Positions 1 through 7,420 of a DNA stretch of 40,102 nucleotides are shown one piece after another; position 1 is the stretch's first letter; each line of letters opens with the position of its first letter. Under the pieces are notes generated by a model. The model saw only the letters and a program-made list of their open reading frames with translations. It was not told the origin of the DNA and ran no database searches. Where the stretch lies: the NCBI GenBank assembly GCA_021809545.1, contig JAKAYL010000004.1:1-40102 (forward strand), written 5' to 3'. This stretch comes from Thermoplasmata archaeon. Lineage in GTDB: Archaea > Thermoplasmatota > Thermoplasmata > Lutacidiplasmatales > UBA184. Position numbers and translations under genes: made by a program.

Positions 1-26
1 CCTTCTACAGCATCAACTACGCATAG
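1..26 (+). CDS. C-terminal end of an unidentified protein (partial)
   Basis: The first 23 bases read in frame as FYSINYA followed by TAG at 24-26, and a strong terminator follows 17 bases later. This fits the last codons of a plus-strand gene whose body lies outside the window. Seven residues are too few to name a family. Confidence 0.35.
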
Positions 27-43
27 AGGGACCGACGAAACCA

Positions 44-90
44 GGGGGCGGAGGAATTCCTCCGCCCCCACAACTCTTTTCTTTTTTTTG
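44..90 (+). terminator. Hairpin plus T-rich tract terminator
   Basis: Bases 44-56 and 57-69 form a perfect 13-bp inverted repeat centred on GAATTC. A T-rich tract follows at 75-89, with eight consecutive T at 82-89. Archaeal RNA polymerase terminates at T-tracts and the hairpin reinforces this. It ends the plus-strand gene whose stop is at 24-26. The stretch from 91 to 244 shows no gene I can recognise. Confidence 0.8.
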
Positions 91-244
91 GTAAGGTTCT
101 TACGGGAATTGGTCACCGTCTTTGGATAGGTGCCAATGCTGTGGGATACTCCCTATACCGGTTCGAAGAAGCTTCCTGGGGGAGCGGTCTAGAACTAACT
201 TAGGGGAGTACCTACCACGTTCGGTAAAAGGATAGAGGCGAGGG

Positions 245-278
245 CCCACCCCGGCCCACATAGGTGGGCTCGGGTGGG
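245..278 (-). terminator. Hairpin after csl4, possible terminator
   Basis: Bases 245-259 pair with 264-278, a 15-bp stem with two mismatches around a 4-nt loop. It sits 19 bases beyond the stop codon of csl4 on the minus strand. No strong T-tract follows on that strand, so it could be an mRNA 3' stabilising structure rather than a terminator. Confidence 0.4.
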
Positions 279-297
279 TGGTGGGAGGATCTTCCGT

Positions 298-894
298 TCA
301 GGTCGCTGAGGAGGTAGCGGTCCCCAAGATGTGGGTCACTTTACCGTATTCGGAAGACACCAGGCGGTCTTCTCTGCGGCCGCATCGGGTGCAAACAAGT
401 TTGTTCTCCGACAGATGGGCAAGAGGGGCGTGGCATTCCTGGCAGCGAGCGGAAACGACCCCGAGGTCGTGACCCACGGTGGTGAGCTTGACGGCAGGGT
501 ATCCCGAGAGGATCTTTGCCTTGATCATGTCTCCCACGGCAAACTCCTTCTCCAAGCGGTCCACGAAGGAGTCTTTCGCCTTGGAGATGTGGACGGTGCC
601 GTCCGGGTAGCCTGGGACAACCCTGCCGTTGACGGCAGAGCAAAGCACGGTGGTCACGAGCAGCATGGGCTTGATCTCCTCTACCCGTGCATAGACAACG
701 TCCCCTTCTGAGACGTGGGGGATCTCGTGGATCGCCTTCACCGATACGGTCTTGCTCTCGGATTCGACCTGGGGGTACCCCATGACGGAGGCGTAGATGG
801 CGCCCTTGTACTCGTACGTTCCGCGACCCGGCGCGAGCTCTTCGGCCGTCCCGAGGGGTTCCCCGGGTAGCACTAGTCCCTTGGTTTCCTTCAT
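298..894 (-). CDS. csl4: Exosome complex RNA-binding protein Csl4
   Basis: This is the Csl4 cap subunit of the archaeal RNA exosome, which binds RNA over the Rrp41/Rrp42 ring and helps recruit substrates and the DnaG-type cofactor. The roughly 198-residue protein has the family layout: an N-terminal domain opening with VLPGEPLGTAEEL, a central S1 RNA-binding domain and a C-terminal zinc ribbon with cysteines in CQECHAPL and CTRCG. I chose ATG at 894 because it forms an ATGA overlap with the stop of the upstream methylase and has AGGAAG about ten bases before it. A GTG at 918 would add eight residues that do not resemble the family. It is the last gene of the minus-strand cluster. Pairing with an RNA methylase fits an RNA-metabolism operon. 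Confidence 0.93.
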   Translation of the reverse strand: MKETKGLVLPGEPLGTAEELAPGRGTYEYKGAIYASVMGYPQVESESKTVSVKAIHEIPHVSEGDVVYARVEEIKPMLLVTTVLCSAVNGRVVPGYPDGTVHISKAKDSFVDRLEKEFAVGDMIKAKILSGYPAVKLTTVGHDLGVVSARCQECHAPLAHLSENKLVCTRCGRREDRLVSSEYGKVTHILGTATSSAT

Positions 895-1523
895 TGCTTT
901 ATCTTCCTGAGAATCCACCGGTCAACAATCACCTTCCCTCGTCGTTGCGTATGGTGCGCAAAGACGGCAGGGAAAGGCCACTCTAACCTCACGTGTTCCT
1001 CGACTTTCAGATGGTGGGAGACAACGAGTTTCGCTATAAACTTTTGTGCCGCAGGGCCGGCAAAAAGGTAGAGGGCCCCTCCGGGAACCACGACCTCCGC
1101 CCCCGCTTCCAGAAAGGGAATCACTGCACCGTGTTTCTGGACTCCGAAGGGGGGGTTCATGAGCACTGTATCGGCCTCTGGGAGCGGGCTCTCTCCGACC
1201 CGGCCCTCGGACCAAGTGACGACGACTCCGGATCTCCGGGCATTCTCCCGAGCGATCTCTAGCACGGAGGCGTCGGTGTCGATCCCAGTGACCATTGAAG
1301 CCCCCAGCAGCGCAGCACCGATGGCAAGGATCCCGGGACCACAGCCGAGATCCAGGACCCGCTGACCGAAGAGATCACCCCTAAGGTGGGCTTCCCAGAG
1401 AAGCTTGCTCGCCTCTTCCGGCGCGGTCGGGACCTGTTCGAGGGCGGGACGGTTCGTGGCGAAAGTTTGGAGCTTTGACAGGGCAAGCGTGAGACTGGAG
1501 ACTCTCCACTGTTGGCGGGTCAT
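891..1523 (-). CDS. METTL5-like RNA N6-adenine methyltransferase
   Basis: A 210-residue Rossmann-fold methylase of the COG2263/METTL5 group. The SAM-binding motif VLDLGCGPGILAIGA lies near residue 56, and the catalytic NPPFG motif of N6-adenine methylases follows in VLMNPPFGVQKHG. The N-terminal stretch ending in LEQVPTAPEEASKLLWEA matches the family, whose human member methylates a single adenosine of 18S rRNA. A small-subunit rRNA target is therefore inferred. The only usable in-frame start upstream of the conserved region is ATG at 1523. Its A is also the discriminator base of the upstream tRNA-Leu, and no Shine-Dalgarno precedes it. The stop overlaps the csl4 start as ATGA. Confidence 0.9.
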   Translation of the reverse strand: MTRQQWRVSSLTLALSKLQTFATNRPALEQVPTAPEEASKLLWEAHLRGDLFGQRVLDLGCGPGILAIGAALLGASMVTGIDTDASVLEIARENARRSGVVVTWSEGRVGESPLPEADTVLMNPPFGVQKHGAVIPFLEAGAEVVVPGGALYLFAGPAAQKFIAKLVVSHHLKVEEHVRLEWPFPAVFAHHTQRRGKVIVDRWILRKIKQ

Positions 1524-1637
1524 GCGGGGAGTCGGATTTGAACCGACGAACGCCTTACGCGACGGGATCGCTTCGTTGGAGGACTCTGTCTTCCCACTCT
1601 TAAGTCCCGCGCCGTTTCCTGGCTTGGCTATCCCCGC
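1523..1637 (-). tRNA. tRNA-Leu (UAA anticodon), intron-containing
   Basis: The minus strand folds as a type II tRNA. The acceptor GCGGGGA (1637-1631) pairs with TCCCCGC (1530-1524), and the discriminator is A at 1523. The D arm is GCC/GGC around a loop containing AAGCCAGG. The anticodon stem CGGGA/TCCCG flanks loop CTTAAGA, giving anticodon TAA. A 15-nt variable arm and T arm GTCGG-TTCAAAT-CCGAC complete the fold. Thirty extra bases interrupt the anticodon loop after position 37. CCA is not encoded. The variable arm and discriminator A73 are typical of archaeal tRNA-Leu. It lies 11 bases after the PRC-barrel stop with no TATA box of its own, so it is probably cotranscribed. Confidence 0.95.
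1569..1598 (-). other. tRNA-Leu intron at position 37/38
   Basis: Thirty bases separate anticodon-loop base G37 from A38, the canonical archaeal intron site cut by the tRNA splicing endonuclease. Removing them restores a seven-base loop and a five-pair anticodon stem. The exact ends are inferred by placing the three-base bulge CGA next to the 3' stem. The central helix of the bulge-helix-bulge would have three good pairs (CTT with AAG) and one A-G mismatch, so it is a relaxed motif. Confidence 0.75.
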
Positions 1638-1648
1638 TCCAGATGAGC

Positions 1649-1963
1649 TTACCTCCGGGACGGAGGAGCGGCAGGGGCCGCTGCGGGGGGTGCAGCCCTA
1701 GGGGGAGGCGGGGGAGACCGCTTCATGGAGACTCTCTTGGGGAAGTACTTCAGGAGGACGATGTCGTTCACGGCGGAAACCCACCGGAAGGGCACATTGA
1801 CACTGGCCGAGTCCTCGACCAGGAGCTGGTTGCTCTCGGCGACGAAGATCCCGTCCACCTTGGCGTTTTCAATGTCCACTACAACATTGGATACGTCCCC
1901 GAGGAGCCGGGCATCGTTTGTGTAGACCTGCCTTCCTATGATCTCCGTCAGTTCGACGAGCAT
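1649..1963 (-). CDS. PRC-barrel domain protein with Pro/Ala-rich tail
   Basis: A 104-residue protein. Residues 1 to about 78 form a PRC-barrel, the small beta-barrel found in RimM and photosynthetic reaction-centre subunit H. Recognisable parts are LTEIIGRQVYTNDARLLG, VVVDIENAKVDGIFV and the closing VPFRWVSAVNDIVLL. Archaeal stand-alone PRC-barrel proteins are common but their role is uncertain; RNA processing and cell division have both been proposed. The last ~25 residues are almost only Pro, Ala, Ser and Arg, a flexible basic tail. The start is ATG at 1963, 27 bases after the ligase stop. Its stop is only 11 bases from the mature 5' end of tRNA-Leu. Confidence 0.85.
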   Translation of the reverse strand: MLVELTEIIGRQVYTNDARLLGDVSNVVVDIENAKVDGIFVAESNQLLVEDSASVNVPFRWVSAVNDIVLLKYFPKRVSMKRSPPPPPRAAPPAAAPAAPPSRR

Positions 1964-1990
1964 ATGGGGCCCGGAAGACGCGCTAGCTGT

Positions 1991-3772
1991 TTAAGGTTTT
2001 GGGGGTTCCTCGACGTGCCGTACCTGGCTCGTGTACATACGCACCGCCTCCCCGACGGTCGTCGCCTCCTCCGCCCCCTTGTCGTCACGCAGCCTCCCAG
2101 TGAACCGGGGGAACCGGAGGGCGAGGCCGTACCCTTCCCGGATGAGCCCGGTGGCGGCGGTGTGAACGGGGGAGAGGGAGAGCTCCGCTCCCCGGAGTTC
2201 CAGCACGATCTCAGGGTCCACCCAGACGTCGGGGGCAAATCCCGATTCCACGCTGGGAGGTCTGGCCGTCAGCGCCGCGTTGGTGAGCCGCTGGGTGAGG
2301 GACGCCAGCGTCTCTTCATCGAATCCCGTCCCGACCTTGCACAAGGTGGAGAAGCACTCCCGGTCGGGATCGTAAAGGGCCATCAGGAAGGCCCCGTACC
2401 ATTGCGCACGCTTCCCTCTCCCCCGGTAGGCGCCGACAATCACGGCGTCGATCGTATCGGAGAGCTCCTGGGTGTACTCGCGCTTGTACTTGATCCAGAG
2501 GAAGCCTCGTCCGCCGGCTTTGTACCGGGAATCCGGAGCAAGGGACTTGGCCACTACCCCTTCGCATCCGTCGGTGAGGGCCTTCTGGAAGAATCTCTCA
2601 GCCTCCGGGAGCTCCGAGACGATCTCCCGGGTAGCGAAGTCGACAGCGCTGCTCGTGCGAGTGAGCTTCTCAAGCCGTTCCCTGCGTTCGGGGTACGGCT
2701 TCGGGAGAAGAGACTCGGTTCCCTCGAGAAGAAGATCGAAGAGGAAGACCTCCACGGGGATCTCCGTCGCGATCCGCTCAAGGTCGTACTTTCGGCCCCT
2801 CCGTCGAGAGATCTCTTGGAAGGGGCGAAGCTCTCCCGTTTCCGGATCCACGGGGACGCACTCCCCTTCCACGATGACCGGAAGGGTTCGGAAGGCTCCC
2901 TTGAGGGCAGCGACCACATCCGGGAACTGCGAGCTCAGGTCTTCGAGGCGCCGGGAGAAGATCTTGACGTTCCCGTCCCGGTCAACATGGACCTGCACTC
3001 GGAGCCCGTCATACTTGTATTCGAGGGCCATCTTGCCCCCCATCCGGTCGAGGACCTCCTGCAGGCTCCGTTCCCGTTCCGCCAACATGGGTCGGACAGG
3101 TTTCCCGAGTGCGACCGTGACCGCTTCAAGTCCCTTGAGCCCTCCTTCCCGGAGGAGCGTTCCTATCTCGCCCAGGTCGGGATCCATGTTGAAGGCGTTC
3201 TCGATGGTCCCGCGGGCCAGCTTGAAGTCCCCCTCACCGTAGATCTCCGCAAGAGCATCGAGAAGTGTCATCTCCTTGACCCCGAGGCGCAACTTTCCCA
3301 GCAGGAACCGCACCAGGTGCTTTGCCTCCACCGGGGAGGTTCGGGTGAGGAGGATGGCGATGGCTCCCGTCTTGCCTTCCTGGGAACCTTCTCCCGTGGT
3401 AGAGCCGATCTTCCGTAGCGTGTCGTAGGTCTCTGAAAGCTCGAGCGGGCGACCCTCCTCCAGGACCTGTCTGCCGGAGAGCACCTTGAAGGCGCTCTCT
3501 CCCATGTCCCCGGTGGCACGGACCTCCTCCTTGAGACGGCCTTCGTCCATGTGTGCGGCCGTGGCGAGCGCCTTCAGAACGAGGGCGTCCCCCACTCCCA
3601 GTTCCACTCCCTCGTACTCCGGGCGTAGCTGACCCTGGAGCATGTAGAGGGCCGGGGGTATGTCCTCCGGGTCAAGCTTCCGGAGGAACTCCGAGAGAAA
3701 GGAGCGAATCTCCAACCGCTTGGTCACTTGGGAAATGCGCTCGCAGGCTTCCGCGAACTCCCGGTACTTCAT
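1991..3772 (-). CDS. lig: ATP-dependent DNA ligase
   Basis: Replicative archaeal DNA ligase that seals nicks using ATP, 593 residues, within the usual 550-610 range. The order is an N-terminal DNA-binding domain (1 to ~215), an adenylation domain and a C-terminal OB fold. Motif I is EYKYDGLR with the adenylated lysine near residue 253. It is followed by SRRLEDLSSQFPD (Ia), IVEGECV (III), VFLFDLL (IIIa), EGVVAKS (IV) and LWIKYKREY (V). All catalytic residues look intact. The start is ATG at 3772, which overlaps the stop of the upstream rpe gene as ATGA. The two are translationally coupled although they belong to different pathways. Confidence 0.96.
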   Translation of the reverse strand: MKYREFAEACERISQVTKRLEIRSFLSEFLRKLDPEDIPPALYMLQGQLRPEYEGVELGVGDALVLKALATAAHMDEGRLKEEVRATGDMGESAFKVLSGRQVLEEGRPLELSETYDTLRKIGSTTGEGSQEGKTGAIAILLTRTSPVEAKHLVRFLLGKLRLGVKEMTLLDALAEIYGEGDFKLARGTIENAFNMDPDLGEIGTLLREGGLKGLEAVTVALGKPVRPMLAERERSLQEVLDRMGGKMALEYKYDGLRVQVHVDRDGNVKIFSRRLEDLSSQFPDVVAALKGAFRTLPVIVEGECVPVDPETGELRPFQEISRRRGRKYDLERIATEIPVEVFLFDLLLEGTESLLPKPYPERRERLEKLTRTSSAVDFATREIVSELPEAERFFQKALTDGCEGVVAKSLAPDSRYKAGGRGFLWIKYKREYTQELSDTIDAVIVGAYRGRGKRAQWYGAFLMALYDPDRECFSTLCKVGTGFDEETLASLTQRLTNAALTARPPSVESGFAPDVWVDPEIVLELRGAELSLSPVHTAATGLIREGYGLALRFPRFTGRLRDDKGAEEATTVGEAVRMYTSQVRHVEEPPKP

Positions 3773-4455
3773 CGTTGTGCGAGATCGATGACCCTACGTA
3801 GGTCCTGGAGGTTCTGCTGGGGGGTGCGGCCGTTCCCATAGACGGAGTTGCCACAGACGAAGAAGCTCGCCCCCGCCTCAGCGGCGACCTTGGCGGTCTC
3901 GAGCGTGATGCCTCCATCGATCGAGAGGGTCACCTCTCCTCCGGCGGCATCGATCAGGTGCCGGGCTTCCCGGATCTTCTCCGTAGTGGCAGGAAGGTAC
4001 GTCTGGCCGGAGAACCCGGGATACACACCCATCACGATGAGTTCGTCGATGAGGGGCAGCAGGTCCTTGACTTGCGAAAGGGGGGTGTCCGGAGAGACCG
4101 CAAGACCCGGCTTCGCTCCGAGCCTCCGAACCTCCGCGGTCAGTTTCCGTGGATCTCCCGAACTCTCGAAATGCATCGCCAGGGTGTTCCCCCCCGCCTT
4201 GGCAAAAGCCTCGAGGTAGCGCCCGGGGTCGGAGACCATCATGTGGATATCGAGAGGCAACTGGGTTCTTCGTCGGACGGCCTTCACAAGTGCCGGCCCG
4301 AACGAGATGTTCGGGACGAAGTGTCCATCCATCACGTCGAGATGAAAGGCGTCGGCACCTCCCTCCTCGGCCAACCGGATGTCCTCCGCAAGATCCGCGA
4401 AATCCGCGCTCAGCAGCGAAGGGGCGAGCGTCAACGTGCGGTGGGCTGTCTCCAT
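3769..4455 (-). CDS. rpe: Ribulose-phosphate 3-epimerase
   Basis: A 228-residue TIM barrel that interconverts ribulose 5-phosphate and xylulose 5-phosphate. Conserved metal and catalytic segments are present: APSLLSADF, FHLDVMDGHFVPNISFGP, LDIHMMV, and SIDGGI with the second catalytic aspartate. The phosphate-side loop reads VYPGFSGQ rather than the usual VNPGFGGQ, a small departure. The start is ATG at 4455, preceded by AGGAGTG at a good distance. It is the first gene of the minus-strand cluster and overlaps the ligase start. It probably supplies the non-oxidative pentose phosphate route, which is patchy in archaea. Confidence 0.93.
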   Translation of the reverse strand: METAHRTLTLAPSLLSADFADLAEDIRLAEEGGADAFHLDVMDGHFVPNISFGPALVKAVRRRTQLPLDIHMMVSDPGRYLEAFAKAGGNTLAMHFESSGDPRKLTAEVRRLGAKPGLAVSPDTPLSQVKDLLPLIDELIVMGVYPGFSGQTYLPATTEKIREARHLIDAAGGEVTLSIDGGITLETAKVAAEAGASFFVCGNSVYGNGRTPQQNLQDLRRVIDLAQR

Positions 4456-4521
4456 CGTTCACTCCTAGGGGAGACTCCTCTTAAGGCTCACGGAGCCGCA
4501 GTGTTCCTGCGCCCTGGCAAC

Positions 4522-4530
4522 CTCTATAAG
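4522..4530 (+). promoter_or_regulatory. TATA box for pyrH
   Basis: CTCTATAAG lies in the otherwise GC-rich rpe-pyrH divergent region. An archaeal TATA box here predicts a start about 25 bases downstream near 4553, giving a ~75-nt leader before the pyrH ATG. Confidence 0.5.
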
Positions 4531-4629
4531 CAGGGGGAGAGTCGGCCCCGACGGGTTAGGTCACATGCCAGGAAACCAGAGCTTTCCACGGGCCGAGGTT
4601 CACGTTTCGTCCGAAGGCCCCGGGTGGGC

Positions 4630-5703
4630 ATGAAGCTCATCGTATCCCTGGGGGGCTCCGTCATGGGGTCGGATCCGACCCCCCAGAGGTTCTGGGATCT
4701 GCGAACTGCGTTGGAGACGCTGCGAGAGCGCGGCGACGAGGTGCACGTGGTCGTGGGCGGAGGCCCTCTCAAAGAAAAGTTCGTGCAGCTTTCGCGAGCC
4801 TGCGGCCTCAACGACTATGTGGGGGATGTACTGGGGATCCAACTCACCCGGCTGTATGCACGGCTCATCGCCTCTGTCCTTGGAGATGCCGCCTGCCAAG
4901 ATGTTCCCGAGAGCGTGGAGGAGGCGGTGCAAGCCCGCAGCACCGGCAAGATCGTTGTGATGGGCGGGACCGAGGCAGGCCATTCGACTACGGCGGTGGC
5001 CGCACTGTTCGCCGAGGCGATCGGCGCCGAGCTCCTGCTCAAGCTGACCGACGTGGATGGGATCTACTCGAGCAATCCGAAGACCCACCAGGGGGCCGTC
5101 CGCTTCGAGGAGCTCACCTACGATGAGGTCACTCGGATCCTGGGCACTCCCGAGTTCGCCGCCGGCACGTACGACGTGCTGGACGCGGTGGCCCTGGGGG
5201 TCCTCCAGCGCTCTTCGGTCGACACCGTCTATTTCGATGGCTCCTCCTCTTTGCTCAACATCCTCAAGGCACGTTCGCTCGAGATCGGAACCTACCTCAC
5301 CTCCCGCCGTAAGCGGGAGAAGGTCGGGGAAGGGCTTACCGCCCTCCTCAAGCCGTTGGGCTTGGCGCTTTCCGCCGAGAAGCTCGCGTACCCTCCCTCC
5401 CCCTCGGGCTCTCACTTGCTCTTCCTGGGGCACGGTCTCCGTCTCAGTGTCTCCTTCCGCGCCTCGCACACAGCCCCCCCCACGTTCTTGGACGAGTCGG
5501 CGGCCTTCCGGACGTCCGCCTCGGCAGAGTTGGGAGTGGTCCTTGCCGACGTCTTCTCCCCCGCGGCGCTTTCCCACGCAAAGAAATCCGGGATCCGCCC
5601 CTTCACTTTCGAACGACTGGAGGGGTTGGTGGCGAAGGCCCACCAAAGGACGTCCCCGATCGATGCCCAGTCCCTTCGTCAGCTTCTGGGGAAATCTCCC
5701 TGA
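4630..5703 (+). CDS. pyrH: UMP kinase with a C-terminal extension
   Basis: The first ~230 of 357 residues are an archaeal UMP kinase (amino-acid kinase fold), which phosphorylates UMP to UDP. Diagnostic stretches are MKLIVSLGGSVMG, VVVGGGP, VVMGGTEAGHSTTAVAAL and LLLKLTDVDGIYSSNP. The family usually ends near residue 230. Here ~125 further residues follow, including LGVVLADVFSPAALSHAKKSGIR, with no domain I can name; it faintly resembles restriction-endonuclease-like folds but shows no catalytic residues. The start is ATG at 4630, where family similarity begins, with GGTG just upstream. The last 101 bases overlap the 3' end of the convergent VirB4-like gene. Confidence 0.92.
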   Translation: MKLIVSLGGSVMGSDPTPQRFWDLRTALETLRERGDEVHVVVGGGPLKEKFVQLSRACGLNDYVGDVLGIQLTRLYARLIASVLGDAACQDVPESVEEAVQARSTGKIVVMGGTEAGHSTTAVAALFAEAIGAELLLKLTDVDGIYSSNPKTHQGAVRFEELTYDEVTRILGTPEFAAGTYDVLDAVALGVLQRSSVDTVYFDGSSSLLNILKARSLEIGTYLTSRRKREKVGEGLTALLKPLGLALSAEKLAYPPSPSGSHLLFLGHGLRLSVSFRASHTAPPTFLDESAAFRTSASAELGVVLADVFSPAALSHAKKSGIRPFTFERLEGLVAKAHQRTSPIDAQSLRQLLGKSP

Positions 5704-7408
5704 ATTCCGGCTCCCATTCTCGGGTGGCCCCTCCGGAGTGACGAGTGCGCATTTCCCTCCGGAAAGCCTCGGTGAGAACGCGGTGCTCCTCGTCCGTGCT
5801 GACCAGGGCCACGGGAAAGTGGAGCCCCCCAGTACGGAAGAGGCCCTCGGAGTACCCCGCCGTTCCCGGAAGGGTGGTCTCCTTGAGCCACTCCACCTCG
5901 CCGGGGGTCAGGCCCAGGAGTGGGGCCACCGGTGCTCCTCCGTCCTTCAGCCGGAGCAGAAGGACACTGTCTAGGTTGAGCAGGATGGACCGGCTCTGTT
6001 CGGTCCCGAGGAAGTCCTCGGGGTTCTGGCTGATGAGTTCGAGCCCTCCACCAAAGTGCCGGACGTGGCGCACCATGTGGTCGAGGAAGCCGGCCACTCC
6101 GGGGGTCTTTGCCAGGTAGTGGGCCTCGTCGATCACGAGCAGTTTCGGACCAGGCCGGTGCCGGATCTCCCCATAGACGTAGTCTAGGATGAGCGCCAGA
6201 TAGAACGGCATCTCGGATGGAGCGAGGCCCGAAAGGTCGAAACCCATCATCCTTCCAGAGAGATTGAGCTCGGTGGGATGATTCAGATGGCGAAGGGAGC
6301 CGGTCAAAACAGGCTTCAGAAGGAGGAGGAGTCGCGGGGGTGCCCGCTCATCCTCTTCGAGAGCAGCGTAGAGATCCGAGAGGAGGGGGGGATCTTTCGA
6401 AGGACGGCCAGCATAGAGAGAGGAGAGGGTGGAGTCGATCACGGCCAGTTCCTCGTCGGTGATCGAGGGGAAGAGCGCCCGGAAGAGCGCGAGCACGGTC
6501 AGGGTCTTGGCCCGGAGGTCCCCTCCGGTGGTCTCGGGATCCAGGGGGTTGATGGTGACCTCCTCGGTCCCTGCCCGATATGTCTCCCCTCCCAGGGCCC
6601 GCACGATGTTGACGAGCCCTCCCAGCGGGTCGAGCACGAAGAGGCTGAGCGAGGGGTTCCGGTACCGCAGCCGCATCCAGCCGATCGCCGAGGCGTAGGT
6701 CTTTCCGCTGCCGGTCTCACCAAAGATCGCGGACGAATGGCTCTGGTGCGAGAATCTCTGCCAGAAGAGAGGGGTTCCCTGGGAGGCATGGAGGCCGAGC
6801 AGGACCCCGTCTCGCTCCTCCAGCCGATCCTCCCAGAGGGGGAGGAGAGCCGCCACTCCCTGATCGGTGAGGGGATGGGCGAGCGACGGCGGGAAGGGAC
6901 TCTCCGGGGTCAGGGTTGAGAGCAGGGGGCCCACCCTGTACTTCGTGGAGTGAAAGCGAAATCCTTGCCAAGTGAGGTCGTCCCGAAGCGCAAGGACACG
7001 CTCCATGAGGTTCCTGCGGCTTTTCCCGCTCACGACGAACCCGAGGAGCCCCTCCCACAGCCGGGTCGTGCGGGAGATCAACTCCCGTTCAAGGTCGGCG
7101 ATCGCTTCGGATTCCTGCTTCAGCAGTAGGATCCGCGGGTCTCCTTCCGCGCGGACCGAGGCCAGCTCGACCTCCACGTGGGCACGCTCTGTGCGCACGG
7201 CGGCCATCGCATGGGCCGTGGAGAGCCCCCGCAGCCGGAAGACGGTGACAACGGGAAGATCCGTTCTTCCGATGGGGGAGAGGGCGGGGACCGGGACCTC
7301 TCTCGGAAATCGCTGTACGAGAAGAGGGGTCCGGAACGTTCCTCCGCTCGAGTACTCCTGCGCACTCTCCCTCCCCTCCCCCTGGGAGCCCGGTACCCTT
7401 CCTGACAT
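5603..7408 (-). CDS. VirB4/CedB-like conjugation-type ATPase
   Basis: A 601-residue motor ATPase of the VirB4/TrbE/CedB group, which energises DNA or pilin movement at the membrane. Walker A GETGSGKT is at about 230-237, Walker B LLVIDEAHYL at ~423-432 and a sensor-like LISQNPEDFLG follows. The stretch before Walker A (LTPESPFPPSLAHPLT, then DGVLLGLHASQGTPLFW) matches the VirB4 linker. The usual N-terminal domain is short, and its missing part appears to lie in the gene at 7822-8514. I chose ATG at 7408, preceded by GAGGGG; a GTG at 7420 abuts the upstream stop. It ends the T4SS-like operon and overlaps pyrH by 101 bp. HerA is a less likely alternative because of the VirB4 linker and context. 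Confidence 0.85.
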   Translation of the reverse strand: MSGRVPGSQGEGRESAQEYSSGGTFRTPLLVQRFPREVPVPALSPIGRTDLPVVTVFRLRGLSTAHAMAAVRTERAHVEVELASVRAEGDPRILLLKQESEAIADLERELISRTTRLWEGLLGFVVSGKSRRNLMERVLALRDDLTWQGFRFHSTKYRVGPLLSTLTPESPFPPSLAHPLTDQGVAALLPLWEDRLEERDGVLLGLHASQGTPLFWQRFSHQSHSSAIFGETGSGKTYASAIGWMRLRYRNPSLSLFVLDPLGGLVNIVRALGGETYRAGTEEVTINPLDPETTGGDLRAKTLTVLALFRALFPSITDEELAVIDSTLSSLYAGRPSKDPPLLSDLYAALEEDERAPPRLLLLLKPVLTGSLRHLNHPTELNLSGRMMGFDLSGLAPSEMPFYLALILDYVYGEIRHRPGPKLLVIDEAHYLAKTPGVAGFLDHMVRHVRHFGGGLELISQNPEDFLGTEQSRSILLNLDSVLLLRLKDGGAPVAPLLGLTPGEVEWLKETTLPGTAGYSEGLFRTGGLHFPVALVSTDEEHRVLTEAFRREMRTRHSGGATREWEPEFREISPEADEGTGHRSGTSFGGPSPPTPPVVRK

Positions 7409-7420
7409 CGGCCCCCTCAC

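Noticed and set aside
150-180. GGTTCGAA resembling a tRNA T-loop
   Set aside because: No acceptor stem or anticodon arm can be folded around it.
1643-3418. 591-codon open frame antisense to the DNA ligase
   Set aside because: Shadow frame caused by high GC and codon bias; the ligase on the other strand has every catalytic motif and this translation resembles no family.
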